Below, piece after piece: positions 8,346 to 15,337 of a stretch of DNA of 21,044 nucleotides (the first letter of the stretch is position 1; every line of letters starts with the position of its first letter). The stretch comes from JBJFCE01 sp051888775 (GTDB lineage: Bacteria > Bacillota > Clostridia > Lachnospirales > Lachnospiraceae), in assembly GCA_051888775.1 (NCBI GenBank), contig JBJFCE010000007.1:1-21044 (forward strand). The letters run 5' to 3'. The position numbers and the translations under genes were made by a program. The notes beneath the pieces are model-generated. The model ran no database searches. It was given only the letters and a program-made list of their open reading frames with translations, and was not told the DNA's origin.

Positions 8346-8380
8346 GTGCAAGTTCTTTCCACACGCAAAAAACCACATTG

Positions 8381-8402
8381 TTTTGAGACGCATGTTTCAA
8401 AA
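8381..8402. other. Small hairpin abutting the palindromic element
   Basis: TTTTGAGAC at 8381-8389 pairs with GTTTCAAAA at 8394-8402 (one wobble pair) around loop GCAT. It overlaps the first five bases of the long palindrome. Read on the minus strand, as the end of the operon from argC to the YdcZ-like gene, a TTTTTT run lies about 12 bases further on. It could be the actual transcription stop, but the U-run is not adjacent. Confidence 0.3.
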
Positions 8403-8560
8403 GCACTGTCCCGGCAACCGCATAAAACAATATTTTCGGCACGCTCTCGCTCTGCTTCAAACGTAGCGGTACTAATGTCTTAAAATACAAGACATAAGTA
8501 CCGACGTTTTCAGAAGGCACTCAAATATTGTTTTATGCGGTTGCCGGGACAGTGCTTTTG
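8398..8560. repeat. 163-bp palindromic element with perfect 38-bp arms
   Basis: Positions 8398-8435 and 8523-8560 are exact reverse complements over 38 bases. Inside is a second hairpin, 8467-8481 with 8489-8503, one mismatch and loop AAAATAC, flanked by ACGT on both sides. The whole can fold as one long cruciform or RNA hairpin. The central hairpin is related to the one in the window-end repeats: the same loop, CGGTAC base and GTACCGACG flank, but different arms. There is no open frame, no transposase and no obvious target-site duplication. It begins 10 bases after the YdcZ-like stop, so it may terminate or protect that transcript. It may be a non-autonomous mobile repeat. Confidence 0.85.
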
Positions 8561-8570
8561 ACGCTCCCTG

Positions 8571-8999
8571 CTATTTCTTAAATAGCACGATCCCTCCGAT
8601 TGCAATTGCCATTCCCAGTACCTTTCTCCAGGAAAAAGGCTCCTTTTCCACACCGAACAAACCCAAAAGCTCAATCGCATAGGATACGATCAGCTGTGAG
8701 ATGACAATGATCATGGCGGATGCTGCCGGGCCGAGCGCCGACATGCTCTTGATGACGGTCAGTGTAATAAAAGCACCGATCACACCGCCAAGTAACAGAT
8801 ACTTCGGCTCTACCTGCCAAAGTCCGCCAAAGGATCGGCGTTCCGTAATCCCCCAAGCCGCAAGGCAGACCAAAAGGGCACTGAACTGGACAAACGCACT
8901 TGCCGTCCATACTCCCGCCGTTTTAGATACCTGTGTGTTAAAGACACCCTGAATGCTCATCAGCGCACCGGAAATAATTGCAATAAGAAATCCAATCAT
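8571..8999 (-). CDS. YdcZ-like (DUF606) DMT-superfamily membrane protein
   Basis: Small inner-membrane protein of 142 residues with four or five hydrophobic helices (about 1-20, 33-52, 66-86, 91-113, 125-142). The start MIGFLIAIISGALMSIQG, the N-T-Q-V motif after it and the LGPAASAMIIVISQL segment are typical of DUF606 half-size members of the drug/metabolite transporter superfamily, which probably dimerise. The substrate is unknown. AGAGG precedes the ATG by seven bases. It lies 55 bases after the solute-binding gene with no visible promoter between, so it looks like the last gene of the operon that starts at argC; export of an amino acid or metabolite would fit but is speculation. Confidence 0.82.
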   Translation of the reverse strand: MIGFLIAIISGALMSIQGVFNTQVSKTAGVWTASAFVQFSALLVCLAAWGITERRSFGGLWQVEPKYLLLGGVIGAFITLTVIKSMSALGPAASAMIIVISQLIVSYAIELLGLFGVEKEPFSWRKVLGMAIAIGGIVLFKK

Positions 9000-9054
9000 A
9001 CGAAACCTCTTTTTTCATAAAGCATGTCCCGATGATTGGATTTTATGCGTTTGA

Positions 9055-10578
9055 TCAATCCGAATCTTCCATTCCGCTGTCTTCGTATTCCGATTCATCA
9101 ATTTCTTCTTCCGGAATTTCTATATACTCCTCCATATATTCTTTTCCCGTGATCTGTTTCATGATCTTCTCTGAGAGGCGCCGCAATGTCTGGTTGGCAT
9201 CATCACCGAGCCATACATTGGTAAAGCACATCTCCAGTTCCACCCAGAAATTGCTCGTCTCCACTACCTTGGGCATCGGAACGGTTGCGGCATATTCCAT
9301 CAGAATAATATCAATTGCCCCTACATCATAGGAAACATTCAGGCAGGATGCAACCTTGCCCGTTCTGGTATAAAGGGAATCCGCATGATCCAGACAAATA
9401 TATTTTGCGAATGCGTTTGCCTGTGCCTTCTTATCGCTGTATCCGTTGACCGCAACGGCATTGGTATAAGAAACCTCTTTAGACTGAAGCTCATCCGTCA
9501 GATCCGGAATCATGGCCACCCCATATTCATATGGGAAAGTTCCGTCTGCTTTTGCCTGCTCCAGTCTTGCAATCGCATCCGTTGTCGCCAATGTAAAGAT
9601 CGTCTTTCCTTCCATAAAATCCTGAATGACGCTTTCATAGCTCACATGATCCGCATCAACGGAAAAGAACTGATTTAAGTCCTGATATACGTTCAGGCAA
9701 CGGATCGCATTTTCATTATAGATATCTACCTGCTCCGGATTATCTCCGGCCGGTCCGCCGACATCCACATAATTACCGACAAAAAAGTAATTATAGAAAA
9801 TATCGGATACATCCCACTCAAAAATTGCATCTACATTTTCCGGTGCGTCATACTGATCCGCAAAATCCAGAATATCATCGATCGTCATAGGTACCAGTTC
9901 CTGCGCTCTTGCCAAAACCGCCGCCTGAAATTCCGGATCCTCCATCAGTGCAGCTTCCCCGGCATTTTCGCCGTCTCCGTTCTCCTGTGCATTTTCTGTA
10001 TTCTGGAAAGTTTCTGCCGCTGCGATATCCTCCTCGGCATTTTCAGCCCACTCTGCCTCCACCTCGGCAAGTGCCACCTGCTCCAGATAGGTGGCATTAT
10101 ATAGCAGATAGCTTGTCTCAAAGTACATCGGGTAAGCGACATATTTGCCTTCATAAGTAACCGCATCCAATGCCGGCTGGGAATAATTCTCGGTACACAG
10201 AATGCCGTATTGGTCCGACACCTCAGCTGCAAGCCCGGCCCTGTATGCTTTTCCGAGCAAATCGTTTCCTACAATATACAGATCCGGTTTTTCTCCGTTC
10301 CGGATACTTACATAGTTGATATTTTCCAGATACTCCAGACCGGATACCAGTTTTAATTCCACATGCACATCCGTATCTTCATAATAGGCAAGTGCCACGC
10401 TGTTTAAAAAGTCCGTCAGTGTATCGTCCGTATACCACAAAACAATGGTATCCTTAGAAGAGAATGTATTTGCCCCCTCTTCATCCGTTGTTCCGGAATG
10501 AATCACACCCACATAAAGTTCCAGTGCCAGCATGCAGACGATCAGCAGCACAACACAAAGTCTGTTTTTTAAACTCAT
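9055..10578 (-). CDS. Extracellular solute-binding protein (family 1-like), membrane-anchored
   Basis: 507 residues resembling sugar-type ABC binding proteins: TIVLWYTDD near residue 45, GEKPDLYIVGND (95-106), YVAYPMYFETSYLLYN (146-161), then a C-terminal lobe with GKTIFTLATTDA and GVAMIPDL. The N-terminal hydrophobic stretch (6-26) has no lipobox, so it is probably an uncleaved anchor or ordinary signal peptide. Two unusual features: a low-complexity Glu/Ala/Asn insert (about 170-215) inside the first lobe, and a strongly acidic C-terminal tail (480-507). No ABC permease or ATPase is nearby. It starts 15 bases after the argD stop with its own GGAG site, so it is in the arginine operon. It may be an orphan receptor or share permeases encoded elsewhere. 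Confidence 0.8.
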   Translation of the reverse strand: MSLKNRLCVVLLIVCMLALELYVGVIHSGTTDEEGANTFSSKDTIVLWYTDDTLTDFLNSVALAYYEDTDVHVELKLVSGLEYLENINYVSIRNGEKPDLYIVGNDLLGKAYRAGLAAEVSDQYGILCTENYSQPALDAVTYEGKYVAYPMYFETSYLLYNATYLEQVALAEVEAEWAENAEEDIAAAETFQNTENAQENGDGENAGEAALMEDPEFQAAVLARAQELVPMTIDDILDFADQYDAPENVDAIFEWDVSDIFYNYFFVGNYVDVGGPAGDNPEQVDIYNENAIRCLNVYQDLNQFFSVDADHVSYESVIQDFMEGKTIFTLATTDAIARLEQAKADGTFPYEYGVAMIPDLTDELQSKEVSYTNAVAVNGYSDKKAQANAFAKYICLDHADSLYTRTGKVASCLNVSYDVGAIDIILMEYAATVPMPKVVETSNFWVELEMCFTNVWLGDDANQTLRRLSEKIMKQITGKEYMEEYIEIPEEEIDESEYEDSGMEDSD

Positions 10579-10593
10579 ATCCTATCTCCGTTT

Positions 10594-11787
10594 TTATGAT
10601 GTAGCAAGACACCGATCAAGGATTGCGATCATATCGTCCACCTGCTCCTTTGTCACAATCAAAGAAGGAATGATACGGATAATATCGGATCCCGCATTGA
10701 TCAGTAAAAGTCCCTGCTCCAGTGCCTGATTGATGTAAGGCGCAACCGGTCTGTCAAATACCAGTCCCTGCATCAGACCTACGCCTCTTCTTTCTGTAAT
10801 CATATCATATTTTTGCACCAATGTATCCAGTTTTTCCTGAAGATATTCCCCTGTTTTTCTGACATTTTCAAGAATATTCATCTCTTCAAACAGATCCAGC
10901 ACCTTGCAGACTGCCGCACAGGCAAGCGGATTACCTCCGTATGTTGTTCCGTGGTCTCCCGCTGCAAGAGAATGACCTGCCACCTCTTCCGTCATCAGAA
11001 ATGCCCCTACCGGGACACCGCAGCCAAGCGCTTTTGCACAGGTCATAATATCCGGCTTGATACCGTATCTCTGCCATGCGAACATTTCTCCGGTTCTTCC
11101 CATTCCGCACTGGATCTCATCCAGTATCAACAGGATATCCCGCTCCTCACAAAGCGCCTTTACCTGCTTCATGAACTCTTCGGTTGCCGGATGGATTCCA
11201 CCCTCTCCTTGCACGGTCTCAAATAAAATCGCACAGGTCTTATCCGTAACATTTGCCAACACGCTTTCAAAATCATTAAGCGTTGCGAAACGGATATTGC
11301 CGATCATCGGCTCAAACGGCTCACGATACTTCGGATTGCCCGTTACGGACAATGCTCCCATGGTTCTTCCGTGGAAGGAATGCTCCATTGCGATGATCTC
11401 ATGATCGGTTGTGCCGTCTTTTAAATACGCATATTTTCTTGCAGCCTTAATCGCACCCTCAATTGCTTCCGCACCGGAATTGGTAAAAAAGACACGATCC
11501 ATGCCGGATACTTTTTTTAACTTCTTTGCTGCCTCAATGGCGGGCACATTATAATAATAATTGGACGTATGGATCAGTTTATCGATCTGTCCTTTCAGCG
11601 CATCATTATATGCCTGATTGCCGTAGCCGAGTGCAAACACTGCAATTCCCGATACAAAATCCAGATACTTTTTCCCCGTAATATCATATAAATATACACC
11701 TTCACCCTTATCCAGCACGATCTGGTAACGGTTATAGGTATGCAGAAGCGCCGCTTCCGCATCTGCAATATAATCTTTCATATCCAT
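10594..11787 (-). CDS. argD: Acetylornithine aminotransferase
   Basis: Class III PLP aminotransferase converting N-acetylglutamate semialdehyde to N-acetylornithine with glutamate. 397 residues, normal length. Seen: NSGAEAIEGAIKAAR (103-117, cofactor phosphate binding), SFHGRTMGALS (137-147), DEIQCGMGRTG (223-233, Asp to the pyridine nitrogen) and the Schiff-base lysine Lys252 in CAKALGCG. The frame stays open to 11952, but ATG at 11787 has AGGAGG eight bases upstream and avoids running back into argB, so it is chosen; the second ATG two codons later is possible. It follows argB by 71 bases. Confidence 0.95.
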   Translation of the reverse strand: MDMKDYIADAEAALLHTYNRYQIVLDKGEGVYLYDITGKKYLDFVSGIAVFALGYGNQAYNDALKGQIDKLIHTSNYYYNVPAIEAAKKLKKVSGMDRVFFTNSGAEAIEGAIKAARKYAYLKDGTTDHEIIAMEHSFHGRTMGALSVTGNPKYREPFEPMIGNIRFATLNDFESVLANVTDKTCAILFETVQGEGGIHPATEEFMKQVKALCEERDILLILDEIQCGMGRTGEMFAWQRYGIKPDIMTCAKALGCGVPVGAFLMTEEVAGHSLAAGDHGTTYGGNPLACAAVCKVLDLFEEMNILENVRKTGEYLQEKLDTLVQKYDMITERRGVGLMQGLVFDRPVAPYINQALEQGLLLINAGSDIIRIIPSLIVTKEQVDDMIAILDRCLATS

Positions 11788-11858
11788 GATAAGTTCCTCC
11801 TGTTTTCCTGATCGGATGCTCACATAAATCCCGCTATATGACAGGCTCACCGAATGAT

Positions 11859-12767
11859 CTAGGCCTCTTTCGGATGACAAAGTGCCGCATCCGCATCCCG
11901 CATAATCACGGTACCGATTCCGGAATTGGTAAAGATCTCCAACAGCAGACAATGTGCAATTCGTCCATCCAGAATATGTACTCTGTTGACTCCGTTTCTG
12001 ATCGCAGATGTACAGTTATTGAGCTTCGGAAGCATACCGCCCCCGATCAGTCCGTCATGAATCAGTCCGTCTGCCTCACTTGCAGTCAGTCTGGAAATAA
12101 AGCTTGATTTATCATTGATATCTTTATAAAGACCCTCGATATCTGTCAGGAATGCCAGTTTCTCGGCACCTACTGCCTTTGCAATCGCACATGCTGCATC
12201 ATCTGCATTGATATTATAGGTATCAAACTGATCGTCCATACCGATCGGTGCCACGATGGGGAGAAAGTCCTTTTCCAAAAGATCATACAGGATCTTCGGA
12301 TCCACCTGCTTGATATCTCCGACAAACCCTATGTCTTTGCCGTCGGAATACTTTTTATCCACCTTTAACAGTCCGCCGTCCTTACCCGTGATGCCGATTG
12401 CCTTCACGCCAAGCTCCTCCACCATGGTAACAAGCCTCTTATTGACTTTGTTTAAGACCATTTCCGCAATTTCCATGGTCTCTGCATCCGTCACGCGAAG
12501 TCCGTTGACAAACTCAGCTTCTTTGCCAACCTTGCCGACCCATCTGCTGATCTCCTTGCCGCCGCCATGCACAATGATCGGCTTAAAGCCTACCAGCTTT
12601 AACAGTGTAACATCCTGAATGACGCTTCTTTGCAGATTCTCATCCACCATAGCGCTTCCGCCGTATTTGACCACAATGATCTTTCTGTTAAATTTCTGAA
12701 TATAAGGAAGTGCTTCGATCAGCACCTGCGCTTTGCTCATGACCTCAGTCATTTCTGTCTTATTCAT
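11859..12767 (-). CDS. argB: Acetylglutamate kinase, probably arginine-inhibited type
   Basis: Phosphorylates N-acetylglutamate, second step of arginine synthesis. Amino-acid kinase fold: KYGGSAM (34-40), IIVHGGGKEIS (66-76) and a C-terminal DGRIAHCLLLEIFTNSGIGT. At 302 residues it is longer than the roughly 260-residue arginine-insensitive enzymes. The extra N-terminal helix (about 5-25) and the H-x-LLLE-x-FT-x-x-G-x-GT segment are the features that form hexamers and the arginine site in feedback-sensitive enzymes such as those of Thermotoga and Pseudomonas. Allosteric control by arginine is inferred from this. AAGAAGG precedes the ATG by about six bases. It sits between the GNAT gene and argD. 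Confidence 0.95.
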   Translation of the reverse strand: MNKTEMTEVMSKAQVLIEALPYIQKFNRKIIVVKYGGSAMVDENLQRSVIQDVTLLKLVGFKPIIVHGGGKEISRWVGKVGKEAEFVNGLRVTDAETMEIAEMVLNKVNKRLVTMVEELGVKAIGITGKDGGLLKVDKKYSDGKDIGFVGDIKQVDPKILYDLLEKDFLPIVAPIGMDDQFDTYNINADDAACAIAKAVGAEKLAFLTDIEGLYKDINDKSSFISRLTASEADGLIHDGLIGGGMLPKLNNCTSAIRNGVNRVHILDGRIAHCLLLEIFTNSGIGTVIMRDADAALCHPKEA

Positions 12768-12794
12768 GTGATTCCTTCTTTCTTCCGCTCTTTC

Positions 12795-13241
12795 TTATTG
12801 ATTAAATGCTATAATATTCTCCGTATTCAGGGTAAAATCATAATAATTCAGATCTTCCCTTTTTGTCCACCCGATCTTCTTCCAAAAAGCATTCCCGATA
12901 TCATTTTTGGTGAACGCAATCAGGGACACTTTATTGATCCGCTCTTTTTTCAAAGCTTCCATTGCCATGACCACCATCTGCCTGCCGATACCGTGCATCC
13001 GGTATTCCTCGGCAACACATACATGATACATACAGCCTCTTCTGCCGTCATGTCCGCACAGAATCGCACCTACGATTTTTCCGTTTTCCTCGGCAACCAC
13101 ACTGGTGGTAGGATTCCTTTTTAAAAACACCAAAACACCTTCTCTGGAATCATCCACGCTTCGGATGGCAAACCCCTTAATACTCATCCAAAGTGCATAG
13201 ACACCGTCATAATCCTCGATCGTCATCGTTCTGATCGTCAT
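12795..13241 (-). CDS. GNAT N-acetyltransferase (YpeA-like)
   Basis: 148-residue single-domain acetyl-CoA-dependent acetyltransferase. Motif A with the pyrophosphate loop RMHGIG (81-86) follows the strand MYHVCVAEEY; conserved surroundings include DDSREG (30-35), LKRNPTTSVVAEE (40-52), CGHDGRRG (62-69) and GNAFWKKIGW near the end. Its ATG overlaps the stop of the SseB-like gene in ATGA, so translation is coupled. It occupies the slot between argC and argB where argJ usually lies. Short GNAT proteins can make N-acetylglutamate in some bacteria, so an ArgA-like role is possible. The sequence alone fits a generic small GNAT better, and the substrate is not assigned. Confidence 0.85.
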   Translation of the reverse strand: MTIRTMTIEDYDGVYALWMSIKGFAIRSVDDSREGVLVFLKRNPTTSVVAEENGKIVGAILCGHDGRRGCMYHVCVAEEYRMHGIGRQMVVMAMEALKKERINKVSLIAFTKNDIGNAFWKKIGWTKREDLNYYDFTLNTENIIAFNQ

Positions 13242-13798
13242 TGCTCGTTACTTCCTTCCTGTGGATTTTCCGGTTTGATCCCTTCCCGCGGTTCTGCCGG
13301 CTTTACCCCTCTTTTTGATGCAAGCCTTGCCATATGCTGTGCTCTCTGCATGGCAAGTGATTTGATTATCTCAGCGGGGAATACCAGATTCTCACCGAAC
13401 GGATTGATAATGTATCCCGCCAGATTGCCGCCGGAATTCAAAACATACTGTGCATAAACATCGAAATTCATGATCATATTCTTGAACTTTTCCGTAATAC
13501 CGCACTTTTCCTTCCACTCATTTAACTGCATGGTATCGGTAAAGGCAGGCAGAAAGCGCTTTCCGTCCTTGGTGGTCACTACCTTAAAGCTGACCTGTAC
13601 CGGCGTTTTTTCACCCTTTTTCTGATTCTCACGCATTTTTTCTTCTTCTTTCTCATCGATTGAAGCAGGCGTGATAAATTTGGATTTCATCATTTCATTT
13701 AACATCCGGTTCCTGTTTTCCGGTGTGTTTTCCTGCTGTAACACGCGCATTGCGATGATCAGCTCCATATTCTGAACTTTTTTATCGATATCTTCCAT
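13238..13798 (-). CDS. SseB-family protein
   Basis: 186 residues. The central part (about 18-150) matches the SseB N-terminal domain: LINELMKS-like RMLNEMMKSKFITPA, FLPAFTDTMQLNEWK (82-96) and GGNLAGYIINPFGENLVFP (123-141). The C-terminal 35 residues are a Pro/Glu/Lys-rich tail and are probably disordered. No signal or membrane segment, so cytoplasmic. GGGAGG precedes the ATG. SseB-domain proteins are common in Firmicutes but have no agreed biochemical role; here it is locked in the arginine operon and translationally coupled to the GNAT gene. Confidence 0.82.
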   Translation of the reverse strand: MEDIDKKVQNMELIIAMRVLQQENTPENRNRMLNEMMKSKFITPASIDEKEEEKMRENQKKGEKTPVQVSFKVVTTKDGKRFLPAFTDTMQLNEWKEKCGITEKFKNMIMNFDVYAQYVLNSGGNLAGYIINPFGENLVFPAEIIKSLAMQRAQHMARLASKRGVKPAEPREGIKPENPQEGSNEQ

Positions 13799-13883
13799 AA
13801 AAACCTCCCATTATTCTGCACTATTTCTTCCTAACGGAACTTCCCGAAAGTAAAGGCGGTCATCTTTTTCCGAGCGGGTCTGC

Positions 13884-14939
13884 CTAGGGGAACATCGGTA
13901 CAAGATCAAGTCCCTCCGATTCGGGCAGTCCGAACATCAGATTCATATTCTGCACTGCCTGTCCCGCTGCGCCTTTTACCAGATTGTCAATTGCTCCCAT
14001 CATGACAATGCGTCCGGTTCTTTCATCAATCACAAAACCGATATCCACATAATTACTACCCTCTACCCATTTTGTTTCCGGGCACACACCATCTTCAAGC
14101 AGTCGGATAAACTTCTCTCCGGCATAATATTTTTCATACGCGGCACGGATTTCTTCCTTGGTCGGGAGACTGCCGTCCGGCTTTCTGATCAGTGTCGCAT
14201 ATTCCGTTGCAAGGATTCCTCTGTTCATCGGTACCAGATGCGGCGTAAAGCTTACCGTAATCTGCTTTCCCGCAGCATACCCCAGCTGTTCCTCGATCTC
14301 CGGTGTATGGCGGTGGGATGCCACACCGTATGCCTTGATATTCTCATTCACTTCACAGTACAGATTGGGCACCTTTGCACCTCTGCCCGCACCGCTCGTA
14401 CCCGATTTAGCATCAATGATCAGCGTATCCGGATCAATCAGGCCTTCCTTTACAAGCGGATATGCCGTCAAAATAGAGCAGGTCGTATAGCATCCCGGAT
14501 TTGCACAGATTCTTGCCTGCTTTACCTTTTCACGGTTAATTTCGCACAGTCCGTATACCGCTTCCTCAATATACTGCGGACTCTTGTGTTCGATTCCGTA
14601 CCATTTCTCATAGACCTTTACATCCTTGATCCGAAAATCCGCACTCAGATCCACGATCTTTACCTTATGTAAAATCTCATCATTCACAAGGGATGCACAC
14701 AGTCCCTGAGGCGTTGCCGTAAAGATCACATCCACCTGATCTGCCAGTTCTTCCATATTATCATCCATGCATACCGCATCTACGATCTGAAACATATTTC
14801 GGTATACTTCGTAATATTTCTTATCAATATAGCTTCTGGAACCGAACCACTTGATCTCCACATTCTTGTGTCCCATCAGAATCCGTACCAATTCGCCGCC
14901 TGCATATCCGGTAGCACCGATAATTCCTGCTTTTATCAT
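13884..14939 (-). CDS. argC: N-acetyl-gamma-glutamyl-phosphate reductase
   Basis: NADPH-dependent reduction of N-acetylglutamyl phosphate to the semialdehyde, third step of arginine synthesis. 351 residues, normal for the type 1 enzyme. Rossmann start AGIIGATGYAGGELVRIL (4-21), FTATPQGLCASL (73-84), the catalytic Cys150 in CANPGCYTTC, and SGTSGAGRGAK. The frame is open to 14996, but the ATG at 14939 gives the conserved MIKAGIIGATG start; AGGAG is 11 bases before it, slightly far. First structural gene of the operon and divergent from argG across a shared control region. Confidence 0.96.
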   Translation of the reverse strand: MIKAGIIGATGYAGGELVRILMGHKNVEIKWFGSRSYIDKKYYEVYRNMFQIVDAVCMDDNMEELADQVDVIFTATPQGLCASLVNDEILHKVKIVDLSADFRIKDVKVYEKWYGIEHKSPQYIEEAVYGLCEINREKVKQARICANPGCYTTCSILTAYPLVKEGLIDPDTLIIDAKSGTSGAGRGAKVPNLYCEVNENIKAYGVASHRHTPEIEEQLGYAAGKQITVSFTPHLVPMNRGILATEYATLIRKPDGSLPTKEEIRAAYEKYYAGEKFIRLLEDGVCPETKWVEGSNYVDIGFVIDERTGRIVMMGAIDNLVKGAAGQAVQNMNLMFGLPESEGLDLVPMFP

Positions 14940-14987
14940 TTCAAATCTTACTCCTATCCGTATTTGATTTCCTTGCTCTGATCGTTT

Positions 14988-15007
14988 AACGGGCAAATGC
15001 CCACGTT
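14988..15007 (-). promoter_or_regulatory. Hairpin in the argC leader
   Basis: AACGGGCA at 14988-14995 pairs with TGCCCACGTT (14998-15007) with one bulged base. In the argC mRNA it lies roughly 35 bases before the ribosome site and has no U-run after it in that direction, so it is not a terminator for argC. It could affect translation or mRNA stability. On the plus strand it is followed by a T-rich run, but no plus-strand gene lies upstream. Confidence 0.35.
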
Positions 15008-15043
15008 TTTTATTTTACTGTATCTACTATAGAAAAACAACCT

Positions 15044-15082
15044 TTAAAGCAGATACGAAAACCTGTATTTTCTTTTTCTCAT
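15044..15082 (-). CDS. Possible Arg/Lys-rich leader peptide of the argC operon
   Basis: A 12-codon frame MRKRKYRFSYLL, ATG at 15082 and TAA at 15046-15044. It starts about 43 bases after the start site predicted from the TATAAT at 15137-15132. Three of 12 residues are arginine, all AGA or AGG codons, and two are lysine. Its ribosome site is poor (GGGAAG two bases away; a good AGGAGG lies 17 bases away). It could be a leader peptide sensing charged tRNA-Arg, or chance in an A-rich leader. Confidence 0.22.
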   Translation of the reverse strand: MRKRKYRFSYLL

Positions 15083-15123
15083 TTCTTCCCGTTATAATGC
15101 CTCCTGTGGGATTTAGTTCTTTA

Positions 15124-15160
15124 TTTGCATAATTATACATTTGCATTGCATAATATTCAA
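15124..15160 (-). promoter_or_regulatory. argC operon promoter overlaid by two ARG boxes (ArgR/AhrC)
   Basis: Minus strand TTGAAT (15160-15155), a 17-base spacer, TATAAT (15137-15132). The 18-base site 15124-15141 fits the ARG-box consensus TNTGNATWWWWATNCANA at all but the last base, and TTGCATAATATTCAA at 15146-15160 is a second near-perfect dyad. Their centres are about 20.5 bp apart, the spacing used by ArgR hexamers. One box covers the -10 and the other the -35, so repression by arginine-bound ArgR is expected. No argR gene is in the window. The predicted leader is about 185 bases. Confidence 0.72.
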
Positions 15161-15222
15161 GTGCTTTTTTATTTTATGCACTATATTCAGTTCTTTTTGA
15201 TATTTTATGCATAAATTAGGTA

Positions 15223-15251
15223 TTGCATTCAGAAACAGGATGTTGTATATT
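15223..15251 (+). promoter_or_regulatory. argG promoter
   Basis: TTGCAT (15223-15228), a 17-base spacer, TATATT (15246-15251), 87 bases before the argG ATG. The -10 matches five of six; the -35 is weak. Looser ARG-like sites lie just upstream (around 15174-15191 and 15206-15218), so ArgR may also act here. Confidence 0.5.
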
Positions 15252-15337
15252 ATGTTCAGAACATTTTTGCGGATAATCGGAACCGGCTTCCGAAAACCGC
15301 ACTACATATTTTTTAATAATCAACGGAGGAAATAAAA

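Noticed and set aside
11788..11952. Upstream extension of argD
   Set aside because: A perfect AGGAGG precedes the ATG at 11787, and the extension overlaps argB without family similarity.
14988..15011. Plus-strand terminator (hairpin plus T-run) between argC and argG
   Set aside because: No plus-strand transcript is expected to reach it; it is more likely a leader hairpin of argC.
15012..15040. Alternative argC promoter TTGTTT-17-TAAAAT on the minus strand
   Set aside because: Weaker than the TTGAAT-17-TATAAT promoter covered by ARG boxes; kept only as a possible secondary start.
14940..15337. T-box or arginine riboswitch in the divergent region
   Set aside because: No T-box core sequence or terminator/antiterminator pair with a U-run is visible before either gene.
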